Counted from the first letter of the stretch, positions 52,875 to 62,106 are shown. The stretch: DNA of 64,000 nt from Chryseobacterium oncorhynchi (GCF_002899895.1 NZ_PPEI02000001.1:248001-312000); one strand, 5' to 3'. Numbers and translations: made by a program. Notes: generated by a model not told the origin, from the sequence alone.

Positions 52875-53321
52875 TTAAAGTTTTCTCTTATAAAAAATAT
52901 AGTCAGTCAATACAGGGGTTATCCCATTCTGTTTGAGCAAAGAATTGATTTGCCCTCTGTGATAGGTAGAGTGATTCACTGCATGAAAAAGTATTTCAAA
53001 AATACTGTTCTCAAATTTCGTTCCTCTTGAATTCTGATATTCTATTCTCTTTTCGAGATCAAGATTGGTGATAATATCAATACTTTTAAGAAAATTCTCG
53101 TGATTAATTTCTACCAGAGATTCAAAGGGATTAATCTGCCAGACTTCAAAGGTTACCTCCCTCAATATCCGGGCATTCCAGATCTGTTGTGCATTAAGCG
53201 TATGATTAATTAGACTGATCGTTTTATCATCTACGATTTCTCTATTTTCAGAGACCGCTTTAATCATCTCAACATTGAAATGATAGGTATATTCAAATAA
53301 ATCTATCAGTTTTTCTTTCAT
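52875..53321 (-). CDS. DinB-family protein
   Basis: 148 residues with the four-helix bundle of DinB/YfiT-like proteins. Conserved histidines that bind a metal are in LINHTLNAQQIWNARIL and LFHAVNHSTYHRGQINSLL. The family includes metal-dependent thiol or bacillithiol transferases, but the reaction here is unknown. It begins 9 bases after the stop of the lipocalin-like secreted gene, suggesting a shared transcript. Confidence 0.82.
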   Translation of the reverse strand: MKEKLIDLFEYTYHFNVEMIKAVSENREIVDDKTISLINHTLNAQQIWNARILREVTFEVWQINPFESLVEINHENFLKSIDIITNLDLEKRIEYQNSRGTKFENSIFEILFHAVNHSTYHRGQINSLLKQNGITPVLTDYIFYKRKL

Positions 53322-53330
53322 TACTAAAAA

Positions 53331-53780
53331 CTATAAGCTTGTATCTTTATGCAATGTCAATACATTTGGAGACGTGGGATCAATATCTTTCGGTTTTTTA
53401 TTTTCAAAATCAAAGAACAATAGAAATTCATCCTCGTTAACAAATTTAATAAGTCCACTTAAAAATTTACTTTCTTCAAGTTTATTATTGAAATCATAGT
53501 AGGTTGCTATTAAGCTAAATGTAACAACTTTTTTTGAAAAATCAGTAGTATATTTTACATGTGCTACTTTGCCTTTATTGGGTCCGTCAGAAATTATATG
53601 ATTTCTACCATCAATATTCAATCCATTAAGTTCTACTTTTACATAACCATCGGAAAAAAATGTAAATGAACCATAGCTACCAGCATCTGTTCCAATCCAT
53701 TTCCCATATAAATCTTTCTCAGTTTGAGAAAAGCATAATCCAAAACACAATAAAAGGCAAATTAGAAATTTTTTTTTCAT
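53331..53780 (-). CDS. Secreted lipocalin-like protein, unknown function
   Basis: 149 residues with a signal peptide MKKKFLICLLLCFGLCFSQ (cleavage after FSQ). The mature domain begins TEKDLYGKWIGTDAGSYGSF and consists of alternating beta strands, resembling the small lipocalin-like proteins of Bacteroidota. No ligand-binding residue is recognisable. The gene lies between mutA (17 bases upstream) and DinB (9 bases downstream) and is probably co-transcribed with both. Confidence 0.65.
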   Translation of the reverse strand: MKKKFLICLLLCFGLCFSQTEKDLYGKWIGTDAGSYGSFTFFSDGYVKVELNGLNIDGRNHIISDGPNKGKVAHVKYTTDFSKKVVTFSLIATYYDFNNKLEESKFLSGLIKFVNEDEFLLFFDFENKKPKDIDPTSPNVLTLHKDTSL

Positions 53781-53797
53781 AGTGTATAATGAATGTC

Positions 53798-54961
53798 TTA
53801 CTCAAACATTTCAGCCCAACGAACCGCCTTTATTTCTTTTTCGTTGTAAAGTTCTTCAATTGACTTTTTAATGTCTAATTTGGGGTATAAATTAACTCCA
53901 ATCAGCTTTATCTTGCCCTCTTCGATCCATTGTTGTTCCTGAATAGCATGTTCATAAATCTTTTTCTGAACAATTCCTTGTTTTAAAAGTTCAAGATATC
54001 CGCCTGCATCTTCCATTTCCACAAATAAAGCCCAAGATTTATCTGCTATTTGCTGAGTCGTGTCTTCAACATAATAACTTCCGTTGGATGCATCTTCAAA
54101 TACATTGATGATACTTTCATAAGCCAAAACAATCTGTTGTTTGAAAGAAATTTCTTCAGAATTATCTGTACTTCTGCTTACAAGATAATTGTTGGTATAC
54201 ACTGCATCTGCCCCACCAATCATGGCTGCAGCAAGCTCTAAAGTAGATCGAATCAGGTTATTTTCATTGTCGGAAATAGCCTTATTTCTAAAGGAAGTTT
54301 CAGCGAAGATATAAGGAACTTCATCCAGATTGTATTCCTTGGAAAGCTGGTTAAAAACCATTTTAAAGGCTCTCAACTTTGCCATTTCGAAGAAGTAGTT
54401 ACCTCCTACAGCTATTTTGAAGATAAGTTTGTTCAAAATTTCCGGGCCATATGCTTCTATCAGTTCTTTAGTTTTTGCCAAAGCAATACCAAGTTGTTGA
54501 TAGATGGCAGCTCCTGCATTTTGATGTAAGGAAATATCTACACAAATACTTCTTTTAAATCCTTTTGCCAGTAATTCTTTCGCTAACTGATCATCAATAC
54601 TTCCCTCTTTTTCATTAAAAACATCGATAAGGGAGAAATACTGATCTTCTTCTCTGGGGCTAATATGTCCTGCAAGATCTTTATTATTGACAAAAAATGT
54701 CTTCTCATCGAGATTTTCTACGTTCTGATCCAGCATAAATGCAAATACTTCGTCTTCCAGACTTTCATGGTATTTAGCCACCAAATGGGTACTTTCTTCA
54801 ACTTTCGGCAAGTTTGCCAAAGGCTTCTGAACGTCTGTGTAAAAAGGCCTTACCTCTATTCTTTCCAGATTTTCCTTTTCTAAAATAGGGTAAATATCCT
54901 CTGTTTTAAGTTGCTTTTTTACTAAATTTTCCCAAGTTGGAAGTGTAGCTGTATCTGACAT
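53798..54961 (-). CDS. mutA: Methylmalonyl-CoA mutase small-subunit family protein
   Basis: 387 residues, similar to the methylmalonyl-CoA mutase barrel domain but without the B12-binding C-terminus. Recognisable segments: TLPTWENLVKKQLKTEDIYP, QHKxx-like ISLHQNAGAAIYQQLGIALA, FKIAVGGNYFFEMAKLRAFK, EISFKQQIVLAYESIINVFE and DPxNGSYYVE as DASNGSYYVEDTTQQI. This corresponds to the non-catalytic beta/MutA subunit that pairs with MutB for succinyl-CoA/methylmalonyl-CoA interconversion. MutB is not in the window, which is unusual since the two usually lie together. It follows the DivIC-like gene by 89 bases. Confidence 0.83.
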   Translation of the reverse strand: MSDTATLPTWENLVKKQLKTEDIYPILEKENLERIEVRPFYTDVQKPLANLPKVEESTHLVAKYHESLEDEVFAFMLDQNVENLDEKTFFVNNKDLAGHISPREEDQYFSLIDVFNEKEGSIDDQLAKELLAKGFKRSICVDISLHQNAGAAIYQQLGIALAKTKELIEAYGPEILNKLIFKIAVGGNYFFEMAKLRAFKMVFNQLSKEYNLDEVPYIFAETSFRNKAISDNENNLIRSTLELAAAMIGGADAVYTNNYLVSRSTDNSEEISFKQQIVLAYESIINVFEDASNGSYYVEDTTQQIADKSWALFVEMEDAGGYLELLKQGIVQKKIYEHAIQEQQWIEEGKIKLIGVNLYPKLDIKKSIEELYNEKEIKAVRWAEMFE

Positions 54962-55050
54962 TAGTTTTATTTAATTTATGAATCGATAATAGTGAATTTC
55001 GCTTTGTAAATAAAGTGAAATTCACTATTGCCGCATTCTATTCAATTGTA

Positions 55051-55407
55051 TTATTTTTTCGCGACTTTTGTACTGTCTACCACCAAAATAAAGATTTCTT
55101 CATTCGGTTTTTTCATAAAATAATTTTCTCTTGCGTATTTTTCCTTTTCTGACTTGTTGTTCATCAGTTTTTTATAAAAAGCATCATTTTTTGCGTATTC
55201 TTTTTTATAATACTCCAATTGCTCTTCATACTTATGAATCTCACCATTCAGTTCATTAATTACAAGAAATGAGGTTTTGTCAAAGAAAACCATCCATACC
55301 AAAAACAGACAGATCGTAATGGTATACTTATTCAGGATGTAGGTCTGGATAAGTTTAAACGTTTCAGATTTCGGCTGAATGTCTTTGATAAGTTTGTTTT
55401 CTTCCAT
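55051..55407 (-). CDS. Septum formation initiator (DivIC/FtsB-like)
   Basis: 118 residues with one transmembrane helix near 30-50 (TITICLFLVWMVFFDKTSFL), followed by a coiled coil (LNGEIHKYEEQLEYYKKEYA) and YARENYFMKKPNEEIFILVV, the conserved end of the DivIC/FtsB family. This membrane protein of the divisome helps septal peptidoglycan synthesis. It starts 4 bases after the udk stop and is likely co-transcribed with it. Confidence 0.82.
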   Translation of the reverse strand: MEENKLIKDIQPKSETFKLIQTYILNKYTITICLFLVWMVFFDKTSFLVINELNGEIHKYEEQLEYYKKEYAKNDAFYKKLMNNKSEKEKYARENYFMKKPNEEIFILVVDSTKVAKK

Positions 55408-55411
55408 TTTT

Positions 55412-56026
55412 TTAATGTTTTCTCAACGAGTTTTTAATAACAGTGGTTAAAAAATCAATCGCTACGGAATTCTGTTTCATATTAGGGATAATAAGATCGG
55501 CATCATTTTTAGATGGCTCGATGAATTCCTGGTGCATTGGTTTCAAGGTGGTCTGATAACGGTGTAATACTTCACTCAGATCTCTTCCTCTTTCTTGGGT
55601 ATCTCTTCTGATACGCCTGATTAGCCTTTCGTCTGAATCTGCATGAACAAATACTTTCAGATCAAATTCTTTCAGTAATTCTTTGTTGGTAAGAACCAAG
55701 ATTCCTTCTACCACCAATACGTTTTTAGGTTCTACAGTCACATGATCTCCTGTTCTGGAATGCGTTACAAAGCTGTAAATAGGCTGTTCAATAGGCTCAT
55801 TATTTTTTAAAGCTTTAACGTGTTTTATCAGTAATTCAAAATCGATGGACTTCGGATGGTCATAGTTTAGGGCCTCTCTTTCCGTCAAGGTTAGATTTTG
55901 ATTGTCGTGATAATAATTATCCTGAGAAAGGATATTCATTCCTTCAATATCAAGCTGCTGAAGTATTTTATCAACAACTGTAGTTTTGCCAGATCCTGTA
56001 CCTCCGGCAATTCCTATTACAAGCAT
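55412..56026 (-). CDS. udk: Uridine kinase
   Basis: Phosphorylates uridine and cytidine with ATP/GTP in pyrimidine salvage. 204 residues, normal length. The P-loop IGIAGGTGSGKTTVVDKIL spans residues 4-22; later conserved segments are LSQDNYYHD, NYDHPKSIDFELL, PIYSFVTHSR, FVHADSDERLIRRIRRD and GRDLSEVLHRYQTTLKPMH. ATG at 56026. First gene of a unit with the DivIC-like gene and mutA. A promoter is predicted at 56054-56084. Confidence 0.93.
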   Translation of the reverse strand: MLVIGIAGGTGSGKTTVVDKILQQLDIEGMNILSQDNYYHDNQNLTLTEREALNYDHPKSIDFELLIKHVKALKNNEPIEQPIYSFVTHSRTGDHVTVEPKNVLVVEGILVLTNKELLKEFDLKVFVHADSDERLIRRIRRDTQERGRDLSEVLHRYQTTLKPMHQEFIEPSKNDADLIIPNMKQNSVAIDFLTTVIKNSLRKH

Positions 56027-56053
56027 TATTTTTTTGTTTCTTTATAGTTGGTA

Positions 56054-56084
56054 CAAATATACTATTTTAGATAAAATATGGCAA
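56054..56084 (-). promoter_or_regulatory. Promoter of the udk unit
   Basis: The minus strand shows TTG, 20 bases, then TATATTTG, matching the Bacteroidota consensus. It predicts a transcription start near 56050, 24 bases before the udk ATG. Confidence 0.55.
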
Positions 56085-56205
56085 TGTAAGACTATTGAGA
56101 AATTAAAAGATTAAATAATTAAAATGTTGAAAAATTTTTCGAAGTGGCTATTATCCTTTATTATCTAGTGTTATTACTCAAGTTTCACCTGCGAATTCAA
56201 TAAAA

Positions 56206-56231
56206 AAATCCGACAATAAATTGTCGGATTT
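56206..56231 (-). terminator. Terminator after clpS
   Basis: 11-bp stem AAATCCGACAA/TTGTCGGATTT with a 4-base loop and T-run on the minus strand, at the stop of clpS. Confidence 0.88.
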
Positions 56232-56235
56232 TATT

Positions 56236-56541
56236 TTATACTATTTCGCTTGTTAATTCGCGTGAAATTAATTTTTCGTGCATAGGCTTCAAAACATCTA
56301 ATGAGCCTGTTTTTACGGTGCATTTGCCTTTATAATGAACAAGCATTGTACATTGCTCTGCCTGTTCCATGGTGTGCTTGCATATATCTATTAAAGAATC
56401 AATCACATAATCAAATGTGTGGATATCATCATTATGCAACACTAATTTATAGACATCATCCGTATCATCCAATACAAGGACTTCTTCTTCATATTGACGT
56501 TTCGGGTTTTCGTAGTCTTTTATGGTATTATAAAAATTCAT
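56236..56541 (-). CDS. clpS: ClpS, adaptor of the ClpAP/ClpCP protease
   Basis: 101 residues. The core DDVYKLVLHNDDIHTFDYVIDSL matches the ClpS signature, with the Asn-Asp-Asp loop that reads N-degron residues, and a following ICKHTMEQAEQCTMLVHYKG. An N-terminal extension of about 20 residues precedes it, as usual. The adaptor delivers N-end-rule substrates to the Clp ATPase. It is encoded 11 bases after the CNNM protein stop, so the two are likely co-transcribed. Confidence 0.85.
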   Translation of the reverse strand: MNFYNTIKDYENPKRQYEEEVLVLDDTDDVYKLVLHNDDIHTFDYVIDSLIDICKHTMEQAEQCTMLVHYKGKCTVKTGSLDVLKPMHEKLISRELTSEIV

Positions 56542-56552
56542 TCTAAGTTATT

Positions 56553-57911
56553 TTAAACTTCGCCAATTTTATCTGCTAAATTATCAATGGCATTGGGCTC
56601 CTGATACACCAATTCTACAAGTTCAACACTCTTATTGTTCATCTTCAATATTTTGAAATGATAGTTATCAAGATCAAACTCCTGATTTTCTTCAGGAATC
56701 TCTTCTAATGCGTGAAGAATGAATCCTGCTAATGAGTTGTACTCACTTTCTTCTGAAAGAGCAAGTTTTTTAGGCAAGAATTCATTAATCTCGTCCAAAG
56801 GTTGCGTAGCTTGTACCCAATAGGTATCATCAGCTATTTTGTCTACTATTTTTTCTTCGTCATCTTCTTCATCCTGAATTTCTCCTACAAGTTCCTCAAG
56901 AATATCTTCTAATGTAATAATTCCTTCAGTTCCACCGAATTCGTCGATAACAATAGCGATATGTTGTTTTTTAAGCTGGAACGTTTTCAATAAGTCTGAA
57001 ACTTTTTTACTTTCCACCACAAAAAAGGCATCACGCATCAAATCTCTAAGATCCTCATGATCCAGATCTCCTTTTCTTTTCACAAATTCCCTGATAATTT
57101 CCTTGGTATAGAAAATACCGATTATATTATCAATAGAATCAAGATATACCGGAATACGGGAATAGCCGCTATCCATTATTGTATTGATAATATCATTAAC
57201 GTCTTCTTCAAAATCGATTGACGTAATATTCTGTCTGGGAACCATGATCTGCTTGGCAGAATGATCTGTAAAATCAAATGCATTCTTGATGATCTCATAG
57301 TTTTCTTCTTCAATCTCACCACTGTCTGCACTTTGTTTTACCAAAAGCTGAAGTTCTTCAGTAGAGTGAATTTCCTGCTCTGATGCGGGATGAATCTTTA
57401 CCAATCTCAAAAATGTATTGGACATTGAATTCATCAACCAAATAAATGGTTTAAAAACAGTATAAAAAACCCTCAATGGAACTGCTGTTGCCATTGTAGT
57501 TGCTTCCGACTTTCTAATCGCAATTGACTTTGGAATAAGCTCACCAAATACAATGTGCATAATGGTAATTAATACAAAACTAGTTACCACTGAAATGGTG
57601 GTAATGGTAGTTTGGGTTAAATCTACATTTAAAGAGTGAAAAATGTTTTCAACAATATGATGCAGGGCACTCTCTCCTACCCAACCCAGGGCAAGGGATG
57701 CCAACGTAATTCCTAATTGTGTAGCGGAAAGATATTCATCCAAATGTTTGATGATATGTTCTGCCTGCTTTGCCATAGAATCTCCTTCTGCGGCTTTTAA
57801 TTGAATTTGTGAGTAACGAACTTTAACAATTGAAAATTCTGCGGCTACGAAAAAGCCATTTAGTAATACAAGAAATAAGGCCAGCAAAAGCCTGACTATG
57901 TCCGAGTCCAT
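56553..57911 (-). CDS. CNNM/CBS-domain transport protein (HlyC/CorC family)
   Basis: 452 residues. N-terminal CNNM (DUF21) membrane domain with LLLALFLVLLNGFFVAAEFS and TAVPLRVFYTVFKPFIWLMN; then two CBS domains (about 215-330) beginning IMVPRQNITSIDFEEDVND and ending FGGTEGIITLEDILEELVGE; then the C-terminal CorC/HlyC domain (YWVQATQPLDEINEFLPKKL). Members are cation or cobalt/magnesium efflux proteins, earlier misnamed hemolysins. Substrate uncertain. A -7 box (TATCTTTG on the minus strand) lies at 57939-57946. ClpS follows on the same transcript. Confidence 0.88.
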   Translation of the reverse strand: MDSDIVRLLLALFLVLLNGFFVAAEFSIVKVRYSQIQLKAAEGDSMAKQAEHIIKHLDEYLSATQLGITLASLALGWVGESALHHIVENIFHSLNVDLTQTTITTISVVTSFVLITIMHIVFGELIPKSIAIRKSEATTMATAVPLRVFYTVFKPFIWLMNSMSNTFLRLVKIHPASEQEIHSTEELQLLVKQSADSGEIEEENYEIIKNAFDFTDHSAKQIMVPRQNITSIDFEEDVNDIINTIMDSGYSRIPVYLDSIDNIIGIFYTKEIIREFVKRKGDLDHEDLRDLMRDAFFVVESKKVSDLLKTFQLKKQHIAIVIDEFGGTEGIITLEDILEELVGEIQDEEDDEEKIVDKIADDTYWVQATQPLDEINEFLPKKLALSEESEYNSLAGFILHALEEIPEENQEFDLDNYHFKILKMNNKSVELVELVYQEPNAIDNLADKIGEV

Positions 57912-58125
57912 TTAGAAGTTGTATAATTTTATTAGGTACAAAGATATGCAAAATATAAATAACCTGGGATAAGTTATTTTAATGTCCTGTTTTTCACCCT
58001 AAAAAATGACGCTGTGAGATGCTTCTATTTTAGATTTAAAAAAATAATCGGACACCGTATTCATTTTCTATATAAAGAGTGGGTTTTTGAATAGCAAATG
58101 AGGGTTTTCACCTTTATCTCACAAA

Positions 58126-58152
58126 AAAAGCATCGATAATATCGATGCTTTT
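58126..58152 (-). terminator. Terminator after atpG
   Basis: 12-bp stem AAAAGCATCGAT/ATCGATGCTTTT with a 3-base loop, T-run on the minus strand, 22 bases past the atpG stop. It marks the end of the ATP synthase operon. Confidence 0.92.
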
Positions 58153-58173
58153 GATAGTATGTTAAAATAATTC

Positions 58174-59037
58174 TTACGAATTTTTCAAAGCTTCTGCTCC
58201 GGAAACAATTTCCAAGATTTCGTTGGTAATTGCAGCCTGTCTTGCTTTGTTATAGAAGATCTTAAGATCATTTCTAAGAGCTTCGGCATTATCTGTTGCT
58301 TTATGCATTGCCGTCATTCTCGCTCCATGTTCAGATGCTACTGAGTCTAAGATTGCTTTGAAAACCTGAGTTTTGATAGACTTTGGAATTAAATTATCCA
58401 AGATCTCTGCTCTGTTAGGTTCAAAGATATAATCTGTTTCTACTTGTGGCTCTGTTTGTTCAGGCATTGAGATTGGAAGAAGCTGTTCTGTAGTTACTTC
58501 CTGAGTGGCAGCATTCACGAATTTGTTATAAATAACATAAACTTCGTCAAATTTACCTTCCTTGAAGCTTGTCATTACACCTTCTGCAACATTAGCAACT
58601 ACATCAAAGTTCAGGTTATCATAAACAGAACTTGCATTAGCATATACTGAACGGTTTCTTCTTACAGCATCATATATTTTTTTACCTACAGGAAGAACTT
58701 CAATCTCATACTGAGAATTGTTCTGAAACTGATGGTTAAGTTCTTTTACGATAGAAGAGTTAAAAGCTCCCGCAAGACCTCTGTTTGAAGTAACAGCGAT
58801 GAAAAGTATTCTTTTAACCTCTCTTTTCTGAGCATATACAGAAACCTGGTCAGGATCAGAGCTAGAATTCACATTCTGGATAAGTTCCTGTAATTTTTCA
58901 GAATAAGGTCTTAACATTACAATTGCGTCCTGTGCTTTTTTAAGTTTCGCAGCGGAAACCATCTTCATAGCACGGGTAATCTGCATCGTAGATGAAATTG
59001 ACGTAATTCTGCCTCGTATTTCTTTTAAGTTTGCCAT
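58174..59037 (-). CDS. atpG: ATP synthase F1 gamma subunit
   Basis: 287 residues, the rotary shaft of the F1 sector. Both ends are conserved: MANLKEIRGRITSISSTMQI with TRAMKMVSAAKLKKAQ at the start, and RNDLKIFYNKARQAAITNEI and the final helix SGAEALKNS. FIAVTSNRGLAGAFNS is seen in the middle. ATG at 59037. Last gene of the operon atpB-E-F-H-A-G, 77 bases after atpA and followed by a strong terminator. Confidence 0.95.
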   Translation of the reverse strand: MANLKEIRGRITSISSTMQITRAMKMVSAAKLKKAQDAIVMLRPYSEKLQELIQNVNSSSDPDQVSVYAQKREVKRILFIAVTSNRGLAGAFNSSIVKELNHQFQNNSQYEIEVLPVGKKIYDAVRRNRSVYANASSVYDNLNFDVVANVAEGVMTSFKEGKFDEVYVIYNKFVNAATQEVTTEQLLPISMPEQTEPQVETDYIFEPNRAEILDNLIPKSIKTQVFKAILDSVASEHGARMTAMHKATDNAEALRNDLKIFYNKARQAAITNEILEIVSGAEALKNS

Positions 59038-59049
59038 TAATTTGGGTTC

Positions 59050-59103
59050 AAAGTTTAAGGTCTAAAGTTTAAGGCTTAAAACTTTATATTTTAAACCTTA
59101 AAC
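59050..59103. repeat. Short repeats between atpA and atpG
   Basis: AAAGTTTAAGG occurs at 59050-59060 and 59064-59074, and the inverted CCTTAAAC lies at 59096-59103. An 8-bp hairpin can form in the intercistronic spacer. It may affect atpG translation or mRNA stability. Confidence 0.6.
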
Positions 59104-59114
59104 ATTGAATTTTT

Positions 59115-60692
59115 TTAGTTGTATTTAGAAGCTAAATCGTTAGCTGCCTGCTTAAGAACGCTTGTAATATCGTTATCGATTTTCCCAGCCTTAATTGCAG
59201 CCATTGTATCTGGGTGCTTAGATCTTAGGAATTCGATATATTCGTGTTGGAATTCTTTAATTTTTTTGATAGGAACGTTTCTCATTAAGTTTTCTGTTCC
59301 AGCATATACGATTGCTACCTGACTGTCTACAGGAAGCGGAGCATTTACCGGCTGCTTAAGGATTTCTACGTTTCTTTCTCCTTTAGAGATTACAGCTAAA
59401 GTAGAAGCATCAAGGTCAGAACCAAACTTAGCAAATGCTTCAAGTTCTTTATATTGAGCCTGGTCTAATTTTAGTGTACCAGAAACTTTTTTCATTGATT
59501 TGATCTGAGCATTACCTCCTACTCTCGATACAGAGATACCAACGTTAATTGCTGGACGAACTCCTGAGTTGAATAGATCAGACTCCAAGAAGATCTGTCC
59601 GTCTGTAATAGAGATTACGTTTGTAGGGATATACGCAGAAACGTCACCAGCCTGAGTTTCGATAATTGGAAGTGCAGTTAATGAACCACCACCTTTTACG
59701 ATTGGCTTAAGAGACTCTGGTAAGTCATTCATCTGGCTAGCGATATTGTCATCAGCGATAACTTTCGCAGCTCTTTCCAATAGTCTTGAGTGAAGATAGA
59801 AAACGTCTCCAGGGTAAGCTTCACGGCCCGGTGGTCTTCTTAATAGTAGAGAAAGCTCACGGTAAGCAACTGCTTGTTTAGATAAATCATCATAAACAAT
59901 CAAAGCTGGTCTACCAGTGTCTCTGAAGAACTCCCCAATAGAAGCACCTGCCATTGCAGAATATACCTGCATAGGAACTGGATCTGATGCGTTAGCCGCA
60001 ACAATTACAGTATATGCTAAAGCTCCTTTATCAGAAAGGGTTTTAACGATTTGTGCTACTGTAGAAGCTTTTTGACCAATCGCAACATATATACAATATA
60101 CAGGTTTCCCTGCATCAAAAAATTCTCTTTGGTTGATGATCGTATCGATCGCAACAGTAGTTTTACCTGTCTGTCTGTCACCAATGATAAGCTCTCTCTG
60201 TCCTCTTCCTACAGGAATCATCGCATCAATTGCAACGATACCAGACTGTAAAGGCTCAGTTACGGGTTGTCTGTAGATAACCCCAGGAGCTTTTCTTTCT
60301 AATGGCATTTCGTATAAATCTCCTGTGATAGGACCTTTACCATCGATAGGGTTACCAAGGGTATCTACTACTCTTCCTAACATACCTTCTCCTACTTTGA
60401 TAGAAGAGATTCTGTTTGTTCTTCTTACTGTATCCCCTTCTTTTACTAATTTACTTTCACCTAGTAAAGCAACACCTACGTTGTCTTCTTCAAGGTTAAG
60501 TACAATACCTTCTACATCACTAGAAAATTTCACCAACTCTCCGTATTGTACGTTTTCTAACCCGTATACACGAGCAATACCATCACCGATGGTTAAAACT
60601 GTACCTACTTCCTCAACGTTTGATTGAGTATCGAAGTTGGCCAATTGCTGTTTTAAGATCGCAGATACTTCTGCCGGATTTATTTCTGCCAT
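59115..60692 (-). CDS. atpA: ATP synthase F1 alpha subunit
   Basis: 525 residues. Non-catalytic nucleotide-binding subunit of F1. Walker A GDRQTGKT at 171-178, preceded by [12 protein letters not shown]; the conserved segments [22 protein letters not shown] and the arginine finger region [17 protein letters not shown] are present. ATG at 60692. It follows atpH by 16 bases and precedes atpG. The beta and epsilon subunits are not in this window, as expected in Bacteroidota where atpD-atpC form a separate unit. Confidence 0.97.
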   Translation of the reverse strand: MAEINPAEVSAILKQQLANFDTQSNVEEVGTVLTIGDGIARVYGLENVQYGELVKFSSDVEGIVLNLEEDNVGVALLGESKLVKEGDTVRRTNRISSIKVGEGMLGRVVDTLGNPIDGKGPITGDLYEMPLERKAPGVIYRQPVTEPLQSGIVAIDAMIPVGRGQRELIIGDRQTGKTTVAIDTIINQREFFDAGKPVYCIYVAIGQKASTVAQIVKTLSDKGALAYTVIVAANASDPVPMQVYSAMAGASIGEFFRDTGRPALIVYDDLSKQAVAYRELSLLLRRPPGREAYPGDVFYLHSRLLERAAKVIADDNIASQMNDLPESLKPIVKGGGSLTALPIIETQAGDVSAYIPTNVISITDGQIFLESDLFNSGVRPAINVGISVSRVGGNAQIKSMKKVSGTLKLDQAQYKELEAFAKFGSDLDASTLAVISKGERNVEILKQPVNAPLPVDSQVAIVYAGTENLMRNVPIKKIKEFQHEYIEFLRSKHPDTMAAIKAGKIDNDITSVLKQAANDLASKYN

Positions 60693-60708
60693 TGTATGGT
60701 TGTTTTTC

Positions 60709-61248
60709 TTAATTTAATTGAAAATCTTTTTTAACTTGGTTCAATTTTGTCTTCACAGACGCATCTACCTGCTGATCACCTACTCTTAGGATGTATCCTC
60801 CTAAAATATCCTGGTTGATATTTACTTTCAAATCAAAACTTGAATTAGCATTTACCAAGTCTGTAGATCTTAGGATCTGATCAATATTCTCTTTGGAAAG
60901 AGGTGTTGCTGTAGTAAGTGTTACTCTTTGTACACCGTTGATATCTTCAACTTTGTTTATGAATTCCTGAGCGATATTTTTTAATTGGTTTTCACGTCCG
61001 TGCTTAATAACCAATGTGATCAAATTCTGGGAAGATGTTGAGAAACCTTTGAAAATTTCGTTTGCTACCTCTATTTTCTTTTTTGCATCAATGTAAGGCG
61101 TAAGGAAGAATTTGTTCAAATCTTTAGATTCAATCATGATCTTCACTACATCTTTCATTTCAGAAAATACGGCAGCTGTTTGACCTGATTCATTAGTGAA
61201 ATCAAGTAAACCCTGTGCGTATCTTTTCGCTACTTTAGATGTAAGCAT
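60709..61248 (-). CDS. atpH: ATP synthase F1 delta subunit
   Basis: 179 residues. Stator subunit (OSCP homologue) that links F1 to the b subunits. Recognised by [20 protein letters not shown] at the N-terminus, helical domain to about 105, and [17 protein letters not shown] followed by [20 protein letters not shown] near the C-terminus, the family signature. ATG at 61248, only 2 bases after the atpF stop, indicating translational coupling. Confidence 0.92.
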   Translation of the reverse strand: MLTSKVAKRYAQGLLDFTNESGQTAAVFSEMKDVVKIMIESKDLNKFFLTPYIDAKKKIEVANEIFKGFSTSSQNLITLVIKHGRENQLKNIAQEFINKVEDINGVQRVTLTTATPLSKENIDQILRSTDLVNANSSFDLKVNINQDILGGYILRVGDQQVDASVKTKLNQVKKDFQLN

Positions 61249-61250
61249 TC

Positions 61251-61745
61251 TTAGTTAAGGTTAGATTTGTTGATATAATTTTGAACTAATTCATTTTGAG
61301 CTTCAGTGTTATCTAGCTTTTGCTTCAAGATAGATTCTGCAATGTTTACAGATAAAGCACCGATCTGATTTTTGATGTCTGCCATTGCAGCATTTTTCTC
61401 AGCATTGATAGTTTGCTTAGCAGCTTCGATTAATTTATCTCCTTCAGCTTTAGCAGCGTCTTTAGCTTCACCTACGATTCTGTCTTTAATTTCTCTAGCT
61501 TCTTTAAGGATAGAATCTCTTTCAATTTTAGCTTCACGAATGATTCTTTCGTTGTCAGCTTTAAGATCTTCCATTTCTTTTTTAGCCAATTTAGCTTGGT
61601 TTAATGCATCAACGATAGAAGTTTCTCTTTCATTAACAGCACTAACAATTGGTTTCCAAGCGAATTTAGCTAGAAGAAACAATAGGATAACAAAAGTAAG
61701 GGTCATCCAAAATAAAAGTCCAATTCCAGGTTCAATAATTCCCAT
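61251..61745 (-). CDS. atpF: ATP synthase F0 b subunit
   Basis: 164 residues. One N-terminal transmembrane helix (GLLFWMTLTFVILLFLLAKF) is followed by a long coiled coil rich in Lys, Glu and Ala (AKKEMEDLKADNERIIREAK), ending with SVNIAESILKQKLDN, the typical delta-binding C-terminus. Peripheral stator stalk of F0. ATG at 61745. It is separated from atpE by a 100-base spacer with a hairpin and coupled to atpH. Confidence 0.93.
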   Translation of the reverse strand: MGIIEPGIGLLFWMTLTFVILLFLLAKFAWKPIVSAVNERETSIVDALNQAKLAKKEMEDLKADNERIIREAKIERDSILKEAREIKDRIVGEAKDAAKAEGDKLIEAAKQTINAEKNAAMADIKNQIGALSVNIAESILKQKLDNTEAQNELVQNYINKSNLN

Positions 61746-61792
61746 ATCTGTAAATTCTTTTTTTAAGTGTTATTTATGGATTGTTTTTTAAA

Positions 61793-61829
61793 ATTCTTAG
61801 CAGCAGCCAACCGCTTTACTGCTAAGAAT
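61793..61829 (-). promoter_or_regulatory. Intercistronic hairpin between atpE and atpF
   Basis: 11-bp perfect stem ATTCTTAGCAG/CTGCTAAGAAT with a 15-base loop, 17 bases after the atpE stop, followed by TTTT on the minus strand. It could act as a partial terminator or 3' stabiliser for the atpB-atpE message, raising c-subunit yield over the downstream genes. Confidence 0.6.
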
Positions 61830-61845
61830 GTTTTTTGAGGATAGA

Positions 61846-62064
61846 TTACTTGATGAAAGCACCAAAGATGATCGCGATAAGACCAGCACCTTCAATAAGA
61901 CCAGCAGCAATAAGCATTGCTCCTTGAATCTTACCAGCTTGTTCTGGTTGTCTAGCGATAGCGTCCATTGCGTGACCACCGATTTTACCGATACCTAGAC
62001 CTACACCTAGTACTGCTAAACCGATACCTACGTAAATTAATCCTGCTCCTGTTGATAAATCCAT
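61846..62064 (-). CDS. atpE: ATP synthase F0 c subunit
   Basis: 72-residue two-helix protein that forms the rotor ring. Helix 1 is YVGIGLAVLGVGLGIGKIGG, the loop is ARQPEQAGKIQ, and helix 2 contains the proton-carrying Glu in AGLIEGAGLIAI (about residue 58). The Gln and Ser ligands expected in sodium-dependent rings are not obvious, so proton coupling is likely. Located between atpB and atpF; the following hairpin may adjust expression of this high-copy subunit. Confidence 0.95.
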   Translation of the reverse strand: MDLSTGAGLIYVGIGLAVLGVGLGIGKIGGHAMDAIARQPEQAGKIQGAMLIAAGLIEGAGLIAIIFGAFIK

Positions 62065-62106
62065 GATAAATAAATTATATTAGTTAAAAAATTATTTTAA
62101 TTTTAA

